A stretch of 64,000 nt of DNA from Fagopyrum homotropicum (lineage: Eukaryota; Streptophyta; Magnoliopsida; Caryophyllales; Polygonaceae), in assembly GCA_033239125.1 (NCBI GenBank), contig BSWB01000008.1, forward strand, positions 8,400,001 through 8,464,000, written 5' to 3'. Each line of letters begins with the position of its first letter. The first letter of the stretch is position 1. A model generated the notes under the pieces. That model searched no databases. It worked only from the letters and a program-made list of their open reading frames with translations, and had not been told where the DNA came from. The position numbers and the translations under genes are program-made. Below are positions 55,785-64,000 of this stretch, piece by piece.

Positions 55785-57124
55785 CTAAATCTCAGCCATC
55801 CGTCTCTGATAGTGTTGGCCCTCTAGCATCTGATGAGTCCAGCTGTCGATCTCTCGACGCTGGTCGGCGAATCTCTCCTGGATGTCTACAGTCAGGGCCG
55901 CGTAGGAGTCTATCATCTGATCCGTCAGATCATCGATCCGACGGTGAGCATCTGGATCTCTCTGTCGGCGTACCCTACGCCTAGCAGGGTGTGCTGGTGA
56001 TGCAGCCGGCGCAGTTTCAGTCTCGTCATCGTCCAAATCGATGACCGGCGCACTAGTCCCAGCAGTATCAGTCCCTATATCCATAGGAACTCCACCATCC
56101 CTATCATCATCATCATCAGCAGCCTTCTCAACCTCATCCTCCTCAGCTGGTGCAACTGCTGCCTCTCTCGCATCCTCCATAAACGGGATCCAAGCAGTCT
56201 GTCAGTAGTGCGGATCATACACTGAGAACTGGGGTGACCATCTGATCCCCTGTGGTGCGGTCGGCTCCCATGGCATAGCTACTTACGGCGTAGTGAGTCC
56301 TCGGGGAACCAGTATCCTCCGAGTAATCATCTCATGAAGTCCTAGCGGCTTGGCAGCCGCCACCATGGTACATGCGCTGAGGTCCATATCCCGGTAACTC
56401 GCTATGTGAGTCACTATGCCTCCACAACAGATATCGCCCTTTGCCTTAGCCTTGATCTTGTGCAGATCCTCTGCCAGCATCAAGCCAAAGTCTGGAATCC
56501 CTCCTGTCACCATGCAGTATAGGTTAAACAGCTCCCCCTGTCTGACCTTCTGGGGCGTCTCAGTAAGCGCCAGAAGGGCTCACTAAACATCCTGTGAGCT
56601 AGTCTGAAGGCCAGATGAAATATAATATGCTCCCTGGAGTCTCCAGGGCGCCATCTATCAGCATGCTCAACTACGTGAGCAATCTGTCCCCAGAACTCCC
56701 TAGCTATAGCTCGGGAGGGAAAATCAATAGCAGTCGGGGCCGGGAAGCCAAAGATGTCCCGCCAGTAGTCTAAAGGAACTAAGAAGTTCCGGTTCATCAA
56801 CCGGTACTTCACAACACGCTCTGTGGGAAGGTAGGTGAAGGAGTTGACGAACTCCAAAGTAGGCTCTAAGTAGGCAGGTGCGTGGATCTCGGTGAACTGA
56901 TCTAGCCCCACCATAGAAATCATACGTCTCAGATCTCCATCCATGTGGAGACAATCAAAAGCTGATACGTCCAAGAAGCGAGGTGCAATCACTGGACGGG
57001 CCGCGATGCGGTCATAGTCGACCTGGTGTCTCTCGTGGATCACCGGTCTAGTACGTCGAGAGGAGGAAGAAGAAGGGGAAGGAGAGTATCTGTCCCTCAG
57101 GACCAACTGTCTATCCAAACTCAT
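55785..57124 (-). pseudogene. Element B env-position ORF (Athila ORF1-family-like), broken
   Basis: ATG 57124 starts the same protein as in A (MSLDRQLVLRDR, TLEFVNSFTYLPTE, PLDYWRDIFGFPA). A 1-nt loss near 56578 shifts the frame, which then stops at 56507. The original frame resumes at 56513 (MVTGGIPDFG) and meets a TAA near 56283 and a TGA near 56202. The C-terminal part 56180-55785 adds what A lacks: acidic DEVEKAADDDDDRDGG, a basic RRRVRRQRDPDAHRR stretch and a probable coiled coil (DDLTDQMIDSYAALTVDIQE) ending RRMAEI. No signal peptide or membrane span is visible. Role unknown; the position is that called env-like in Athila. Confidence 0.68.
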
Positions 57125-57896
57125 CTCGCAAATAACCTGTCAGATCACCTCGGTCAGCCTGACAACCCTGAAGAACACCTCGGCCGAGGCACAGGCCGAC
57201 TGGACCGAGGCGAAGAACTGCGCGACTGATTTCCTCAAAATCCAGTTTTTCCCCCAAAATCACTACCACAGGTTCCTATGGGGTACTTAATCTGTTTCTC
57301 AGCAACTGCGGGGGCAACCAAAGCCCAATTCGAAGGAAAACAGTGGAGAAGAGCGAGGTTAGGATTTTTTCGATATTTACCCCGATTCGGTCAATTCGGC
57401 TCGTTTTTCTCGCAGATTTGCACTTGCACTCTTATCCTCTACCCTTTCTTAGCGGTTTGGAAGCGAGAATCATCGAAAACGAGCGAAGATTGGCGAAGCA
57501 AGGCGAAAGGCGTGCCGCGGTCGAGGAGAAGGTAAAGGAGGAGAGAGAAATCTCAGCCCCCTTTTTATACCCTTTTTTGGAACTGCTGTCACCTCGGTCG
57601 AGGTGGTCTCGACTGGACCAAGGTGGTACGGACCGAGGTGGATCTTCATAAACCCTAGTCGCCTCGGTTACTCAAGAAGCATCTCGGTCGAGGTGCTGTG
57701 ACAACAACCGAGATGTGTCTCAGTCAAACTCCGTCTTCTCAAATTCTCGAACTTCTGTCCTTCCAGTTGTGCTCCTGGGTTGTATTCCTTCCTTAGATGT
57801 CACCTGTTGTCTGTCTAGGATGTCAAAAACAAAACAAAGCAAAGCAAAAGTAAACTATCTAAGCTAGACTAGAAAAAGGGAAAAAGAAAGCAATAC
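57125..57896 (-). mobile_element. Element B leader between pol and the env-position ORF
   Basis: Collinear with 41995-42764 of element A. It carries the same dyad words (CACCTCGGTCGAGGTGG at ~57591, ATCTCGGTCGAGGTG at 57682, CTCGGCCGAGG at 57179) and the TATA-like GGGTATAAAAAGGGG. It shows A's uninterrupted target site for element C (CAATACCTTGGG at 57891). Confidence 0.6.
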
Positions 57897-57897
57897 C

Positions 57898-57915
57898 TTG
57901 GGTTGCCTCCCAAGA
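57898..57915 (-). other. Conserved hairpin after pol (element B)
   Basis: CTTGGGTTGCCTCCCAAG forms a 6-bp stem with a 6-nt loop, ~45 bp after the pol stop codon. It is identical to the copy in element A. Confidence 0.6.
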
Positions 57916-57956
57916 AGTGCTTGATTTAAGGTCACTAGTTGGACCGTACGGCGTCT

Positions 57957-59279
57957 CTATGTATGATGAGAGGTATCCTCCCCCCATACTTCACCTTCAC
58001 CATGGGATGAAATAAGTAAGTCTATCAAATGCTCCAACAAGTGTAAGTGCTCATCGGGGAATGAATCGTCTATGGGTGGGTCGTCCATCTCGCGTGAAGA
58101 TGGTGGTAGCCGGCTGAGGTGATCCGCAACAGAATTTTCGGATCCCTTCTTATCGCGGATCTCTAGGTCAAACTCTTGGAGCAAGAGAATCAATCGAATA
58201 AGGCGTGGCTTGGCATCTTTCTTAGCAAGCAAGTAACGGATAGCTGCATGGTCGGTGTAGACAATGACTTTCACTCCTACTAAGTAAGAACGAAATTTCT
58301 CGAAAGCATATACAACCGCCAATAACTCCTTCTCAGCGGTAGCGTAGTTGCGCTGGGCTTCATCTAGCGTCTTGTTGGCATAGTAAATGGCGGTGGTCCG
58401 GTCATCCTTCTTTTGTCCAAGTACCGCTCCTACGGCTACATCACTGGCATCACACATGATCTCAAAGGGCAAGGTCCAATCTGGAGGTTGGATAATGGGA
58501 GTGGAGATCAACGCTTCCTTAATCCTGTAAAATGCATCAAGACACTCCTCCATGATTTCCTCTATATACTCGGAAAAGATAGCCATCATGCATCGCTGGA
58601 AGGTAGCGGGTGCATTGCATAATCCAAATGGCATCCTCTTATAAGCAAATGTCCCCCATGGACAAGTGAAAGTGGTCTTCTCCTGATCATCCGGATAGAT
58701 AGGAATCTGGAAGAAACCATTATAGCCGTCTAAATAGCAGAAGTGTGAATGCTGGGCCAACCGTTCGAGCATTTGATCAATGAAGGGAAGTGGAAAATGG
58801 TCCTTCCGAGTGGCCGTGTTCAGCTTCCTATAATCAACGCAAACCCTCCAGCCCGTGAAGGTCCTGGTTGGGATTAACTCGTCGTTCTTATTCGTCACAA
58901 CGGTCATCCCTCCTTTCTTCGGAACTACATGTACTGGGCTAACCCATTTGCTGTTCGAGATAGGATATATGATACTTGCATCCAACAACTTAAGAATTTC
59001 TTTCTTCACAACCTCTTTCATGATCGGATTTAACCGCCTTTGAGGTTCCCGTGAAGTCTTATGATCGTCCTCCATTAGAATTCTATGCATGCAGAAAGAA
59101 GGCTTAATGCCAATAAGATCATCTATAGTATAACCCAAAGCCTTTTGATGCTTTCTCAGGACATGCACTAGTTTAGACAGTTCAGATTCGGAGAGGGAAG
59201 CACTAACAATAACGGGATAAGTAGAATCCGGTTCAAGAAAGACATACCTCAAGTGATTTGGGAGTTGTTTAAGCTCCAC
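57957..59279 (-). pseudogene. Element B pol: RT (catalytic block deleted) and complete RNase H
   Basis: The 440-codon open frame has the same order as A: NSKWVSPVHVVPKKGG, GWRVCVDYRKLN, FCYLDGYNGFFQIPI, MPFGLCNAPATFQRCM, then IMEE-CLDAFYRIKEAL with RT motif C removed (junction ~58547-58552). RNase H is complete: CDASDVAVGAVLG, RNYATAEKELLAVVYAFEKF, VYTDHAAIRYLL and NSVADHLSRL. The integrase (HHCC finger and DDE core) is absent; after SFPDEHL the frame goes to HLLEHLIDLLISSHGEGE and stops. The frame is open although RT cannot polymerise, which suggests that the deletion is old in the family but this copy is young. Confidence 0.88.
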
Positions 59280-62095
59280 AACTGGGGGTGCTTTCTGAGG
59301 GGGATCCTTGCTTCCTTCTTCCAGTGGAGTAGATCCAGAAACTGGACTTTCGGAAGTGTCAGTTGAAATCGTCTCGCCTTCGACCTCGGTTGAGGCGCAG
59401 AGGCGTTGACCGAGATGTTCTTCAGTCGCCTCGCTCGGTCCAGAGAGGCGCTGCGACTGGAACCGAAACTGGAGATCTTCGTCTCCTGGATTAGTTTCTC
59501 AGTTTTAGCTCCTGGATCTTCTTCCAGTGCCTTTAAGCTCCGAATATCTGCATCACAAGAAGCATCTATACCTTCCTCCATTAAACTAAAACTAATAACT
59601 TTCTCAAGTGGATCTTTAGTAAGGATAGAGCTCACCAATTCTCTTGATTCTTCTTCATCATAGATGTTGAAGATATCATCTCCTAGCCGCTCTCCCTTCA
59701 TGGCCGCAAGTAATGCGAACTCCACTTCATCTCCACCAATGTTGAATTTCAACTTGGCGTTCTTACAATCCACATTGCAACCCGAAGTTGCTAGAAATGG
59801 CCTCCCGAGAATGATAGAAACAGGATAATCTGCGGGAATGTCAAGTACTACAAAGTCTATAGGTAAATAGAAGTTACCTAACTTAACCGGAACGTCTTCC
59901 AAAATGCCCACGGGATGGGTAATGGAGCAATCCGCCATGAATAATCGAATCTTCACCGGCTTGGGCTCTCCAAGTCCGATCTTAACACATAGCTTCAGCG
60001 GGATGATGCTCACGCTGGCTCCTAGATCACATAAGGCTTCACAAGTGACATCCCCAACTTAAATGGGAATGCAAAATGAGTCGGGATCTCTCAACTTGGG
60101 TGGCATCTTCTCCTTCATGATTTGAATAAGCTCCGAGGATTTAGATGTCATCCTTACTTCACCAAAGTCTTCCAGCTTCCTCTTCCTTGATAGAATCTCT
60201 TTCAAGAACTTCCCATAGGCGGGCATCCCTAGAATAGCATCAAGGAAAGGAATGTTAATGTGTAGTTTATTCATCAAGTCAAGGAACTTACCAAAGTACT
60301 TGTCAAGATGTGCTCTGGCCCTTGACTGGGGGAATGGAAGTGGTGGTTTATAAGCAGGAGGTGGAACATAAACTTCAGTTTTCTCCTCCGCTTTTTGTGG
60401 CTCCACCTCGGTTGGCATCTCGGCCGAAGTGTTCTTCGACTGCACCTGGACCGAGGTGGTCTTCGTCTGTACTGGCACCGACCGAGGCACTAGATCTGCA
60501 GTCTTCAGTCCACTCCTAGTCGTTATGGCCATAATGTGGCCCTTAGGGTTGCTTTCCGTTCTTGCTGGAAGCTTCCCTGAATCTCTTGGCGTTTCATTCG
60601 CCCTACTAGCAAGTTGTTGTTCAAAGGCTTTTTCTGCCTTCGAAAATGAAGTCATGGATGTCTCCATAGCACTAAGCTTGATCAAGATAGCCTCCAGCAC
60701 CGCATCCTTCTTCTCCGGCTGGGATGAGCTTGATCCAGGATCCTGGCTCTTTAATGGAGTAGAAAGAGAAAAAGAGGAAGAGAGGAAAGGATTAAAGGAA
60801 TCATTCGAATTAGAATTAGAGTAAGGGTTACCCGAATTTTGGTTGCTTGCCCTCCAATTATTGCTATTGGATCCTCTATTGTTGTTGTAGTTGTTGTTCC
60901 GGGAACCGTTGTTGTTGTTACGGTATCCATTGTTGTTCCTTGATCCTTGATCTTCCTTCTTAGTTTGAGCAACCAAGAGTTCCTTCAATTGTTTCACGTC
61001 ATTCTTCAAAGACGTGAGTTGATTATTTGAGGAATCCTCTTGAAAGTTGACTCTTTTAACTCCACCTTCAGCTCCTTGGTGGGAATATTTCTCCAAATGC
61101 AAAGCTTGCTTCTCTATAAAGTCACAAGCTTCGTCAATCGCCATGTCCATAAATGTACCGAAAGATAGTAGTTGGAGGTTGAACTGGGTGCTTCCGTCCA
61201 GTCCCTTGAAGTATATCTCCAACAACTCTATGTTTGGAATCCCATGATGTGGACAATCCAAAAGAATGTCTTTAAACCTCTCCCATGACTTGGACAAGAT
61301 CTCCTTGTCCTTCATAATGAATGCATTAATCTTCCCTCTCATTTCAGCGGTTTTAGAGGGGGGAAAGAATTTAGTCAAGAATTTCGTAGTCATCTCCTCC
61401 CAAGTATTGATTTTTCCTGGAGGAAGAGATTGATATCAAGTAAGAGCTCTATCTTTTAAAGAAAAGTAAAAAGGTCTTAGCTTGTAAATGTTGTTTTCTA
61501 TTCTTGAGGGTCTCAAGGTCTCCATCAAGATCTCATAGTTTTGTAGATGTTGATGCGGAGATTCCTTCTCTAGCCCTCCAAACTGGCATTGGCGAATCAT
61601 GGAAAGAACTTGCGGTCGAAGTTCGTAGTCATGGTCCGCCGGATCTCCTAGGTTAACTCCAGGACGCCTCAGTTGCTGATTGGGGTCCATCCTTTGTCCT
61701 AGGGTTTGCGAAATTCCTGCAAAAAGAGCGCCTCGGACTGGTATCCGAGGTGGAAGTACATCGGCCGGGGCAACAAGTGCTGGGACCTGCCTCGGTCGAG
61801 GGTCTGGAACTGGATCTTGCCTCGGTCAAGGATCTGGGTTCGGTCGAGGTAGATAATGGTCTCGTAGAGCTGCCATATCTGCTTCGATCGCTTCAGTCCT
61901 GGTGCGAGTTTCTTCCTTTTCCAGCCTCAGTTCTTTCCTGCTGAGGCGTAGCTGTTCTAACGCCTCCTTCAATTCGGCCTCAAGATCGCGATTGTCTTGG
62001 TTGGCCATCTTCGCCTCTCTTAAGCGTCGTTTATATGTCTTTTCTGGTTCGGGATCGTAAGGAACGATTTCCTTCCCAGCGCGGGTTCTTCGCAT
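59249..62095 (-). pseudogene. Element B gag-protease region, three in-frame stops
   Basis: ATG 62095 (MRRTRAGKEIVPYDPEPEKT) begins a single frame that can be followed to 59249. Segments: Glu/Arg-rich coiled-coil-like region, PRPRQ linker, gag capsid-like domain (FYFSLKDRALT, FLTKFFPPSKTAEMRG, WERFKDILLDCPHHGIP), Asn/Gly-rich NNNGSRNNN linker, KLHINIPFLDAILGMPAYGK, and an aspartic protease (CDLGASVSIIPLKLC, SIILGRPFLATSG). Stops are TGA at 61826 (Arg CGA in A), TGA at 61436 (Trp in A) and TAA at 60059 (Gln in A); each is a C-to-T or G-to-A change. The frame stops 30 nt inside the start of pol, one register off. Confidence 0.87.
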
Positions 62096-62199
62096 AAACC
62101 TAAGAAAAGAACCTGCGAAAGTCACTCAAGTAGAGTGGTTAGTAGACACGGGGGCAAGTGCCCCAAAAGCAAACTGCAACCGGCTCGGTCTAGACCAAG

Positions 62200-62217
62200 T
62201 CTCCGGCAACGGCGCCA
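62200..62217 (-). other. Primer binding site of element B
   Basis: The minus strand reads TGGCGCCGTTGCCGGAGA six bases after the LTR end, one base different from A and C. Confidence 0.82.
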
Positions 62218-62223
62218 AAAACT

Positions 62224-63966
62224 TGTTCGCTCCAAACGGTGTGTGCAAGCTTTAAATTTATAACCCTAGATGTAAGCTTAAAACAAGGATGCGAACCCGC
62301 AGTGTACGGGTCAATCGTAGTAAAATAGCAAGGAATTTCAGGGTTCGATCACAGGGACTTAGTGAAACAAAGTCAGAATAGGTAAGCTTTGTAAATACTA
62401 ACCACAAAAGCGATTAAAACAATCAAGGATGATAAAGAGTCAAATAAGGAGTTATGCAATTCTAGGGATTAAAGCATCTAGTTGTGGTTCTAACTCAAGA
62501 TCTAAAGATAAGCGGACAAAGCTGAGGTTTTGCAAAGGGAAGGTGTTACTAAAGTGGAATAGATCACCGGGTAAGTCTCACTACTCACTAATCCCAAACC
62601 AAAGAACCTATTACCGGGTAAGTCTCAAGGTACTAAGGAAAGGAACTATAATCTCAAACCAACAAACAAACTAAGGAAATAGAATCAACCTTTACCGGAT
62701 AAGTCTCAGGCTAACTCACAAAGATAGAATGGAAGCACACTCAAACCCCAATAAAGGATAAACCTTTATTACCTACTCTTATGATCATAGATAAACAAAC
62801 AAAGGAATTACCGGGTAAGTCTTATCCTAGGCTTGCATTGAACCAGGAAAGGTGTAATAAGAATATGATTTGGCAAACTCTAACACTTAACTCTCAGTTT
62901 CGGATAAGATAAGTCACCTCCGTCAGAAGAATTCCACCCCGGCCGAGATGTTCATCGACTGAGCGAGATGTTCTAGGGTTAAGGATAAAGACTCGAACTT
63001 TCAGGGTCCTACTTTGATTAAGATTTTTCTATCATTGTTTTTCCCACAACCTTCAGCCAATCACCTTAGAATCACACAAGGAAATTATCCACTCATCATC
63101 ATGAAAGTATAAATCAAATATATGGGAAGAAAAAGAACAATTAAACAAGAAAACCTTAAAAGAAAGGCTTCAATAACTGAATCAATAATCAAACAACAAG
63201 CGTTCCTTGGATTAAAATCCAACAAGACAAACGACAACGAAGGGAATCTAAGAGAATCTTACAAAACCCTTCACAAAAGCTATAAAAGCTCTAAACTTTC
63301 TCCTTCAACCTTCAAAAAGGTTCTTCAAATCTCTCAACTGGAGTATGGCTGTAGCGGTGTATTCGGATGTATGCAGGATGTCGGATTTGTGGGAAATCCG
63401 ACCCTTTTTATAGGAAAATTACTCTCCAAAGATAAGATATCTTAGAAAGATCTCTTCCCATAAAAATAGGTAAAATATATGGGCTAAATTATCATCTTCC
63501 TTCCAGGAACCCAGCCCAAAAATATAAGATCCTCTTTCCAAAGATAAAAGATCTCAGCCAAAAATAAAATATCCTTGCCGCGTCCAAGGTGTTCGCCTCG
63601 GTCGAGTCGACTCCTCTGGATCACCTCGGTCGAGGTGACTTTGTAGTCAACCGAGGTGAATCACAACTGAATGTGAAATCTCTCAAATCTGGTCCAAAGT
63701 GAATCTTTAATCCAATTCCATGATTCCTAGATTATTCCTTAAGCTCCTGAATGTAGCTCCAATGACTCCTTAGCTCCTTTTGCTCCATTTTAGTCCAAAA
63801 TGTGCCATTTTACCTATGATTACAACAAAACTAGGTGTAGACCTCGATTCCCGCAAAGGTAGATAAAACGACAATATAATCACATAATATACATCCAAAC
63901 ATGCAGATTATTGAAGATAAAATGTCTAAACAGGTCCCAAAATATAGACAATAATTCATGCTATCA
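62224..63966 (-). repeat. Element B 5' LTR (1,743 bp)
   Basis: On the minus strand it runs from TGATAGCATGAATTATTGTC at 63966 to GGAGCGAACA at 62224. It is collinear with 52526-54269. Beyond it (63967-64000) lies GTCCACGCCATAC, unrelated to the polypurine context at 54270, so this is the true outer end of the complex. Frames at 62429-62674 and 63122-63445 are shadows. Confidence 0.93.
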
Positions 63967-64000
63967 GTCCACGCCATACTTTTTGTTATATCATGTCATA
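63967..64000. other. Right flank of the retroelement complex
   Basis: GTCCACGCC... is too short to classify. Its first five bases, GTCCA, are the candidate target duplication for the A-B complex; the partner end is missing because A is truncated. Confidence 0.3.

Larger units (their letters stand above)
54270..62223 (-). mobile_element. Element B internal region (Athila-type)
   Basis: From 62223 down: primer binding site, gag-protease, truncated pol, post-pol hairpin, leader, env-position ORF, a ~1.5-kb 3' tail and a polypurine tract. It is bounded by LTRs 62224-63966 and 52526-54269. It is the more complete of the two copies but is still defective by structure (no RT core, no integrase) and by point mutation. 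Confidence 0.9.

Noticed and set aside
40849..57124. A true viral envelope gene in elements A and B
   Set aside because: No signal peptide, transmembrane span or cysteine pattern is visible. Only the position is env-like, and the sequence resembles the Athila ORF-1 family.

Overview
This is nuclear DNA from a flowering plant, most likely a eudicot. It is AT-rich and intron-containing, with two recognisable host genes among nested and decayed transposable elements. The Athila-type Ty3/gypsy retroelements, Helitron ends and plant-specific gene families fit a repeat-rich eudicot. I cannot name the species.

Host genes. A single-exon DUF761-type gene lies at 15031-15522 (+). A six-exon augmin subunit 8 / QWRF-motif gene lies at 33177-36677 (+); it is intact and one of its introns is of the GC-AG class. 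A possible small spliced membrane-protein gene starts at 6615, but a solo LTR interrupts its putative last exon. Gene remnants are a PPR protein E-domain fragment (28822-29225, -), a FAR1/MULE-type zinc-finger plus OTU-protease gene (29466-30933, +), and a short piece of plastid trnI-GAU (10171-10227, -).

Layout. 0-10 kb: LTR fragments, a duplicated 318-bp-period block, Helitron-like ends, a small MITE and a solo LTR with perfect 5-bp target duplications (7261-10143). 10-15 kb: AT-rich DNA with three Helitron-like elements and a ~170-bp tandem repeat. 15-19 kb: the DUF761 gene, then a Mutator-type MITE with a perfect 9-bp duplication (17702-18070). 19-28.5 kb: remnants of Athila-like LTRs, one split by a second solo LTR (22107-24590, TSD CATTT), plus a short LTR-like pair. 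28.5-31.2 kb: PPR and OTU remnants between two copies of a GC-rich dyad repeat. 31-37 kb: the augmin gene. 37.8-40.9 kb: decayed Copia and Athila-like DNA.

40.9-64 kb is a retroelement complex. Two minus-strand Athila-type elements, A and B, are joined head to tail through one shared LTR (52526-54269). Both lack the RT catalytic FxDD block and the integrase at the same places, so they descend from one already defective parent. A plus-strand element of a different family, C (42770-48258, TSD AATAC), is inserted in A, and C has lost everything between its protease region and the middle of its 3' LTR.

The most unusual pattern is a set of family-specific GC-rich palindromic words. A and B carry ACCTCGGTCGAGGT, C carries CCACGGCCGTGG, the 2.6-3.4 kb element carries AATCTCGGCCGAGATT, and the 28.3/31.0 kb repeats carry TCTGGGGCGCATCC and its complement. 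In each family the word recurs as a palindrome plus spaced half-sites, in LTRs, leaders and coding linkers alike. The internal deletion in C has both breakpoints inside such word arrays.
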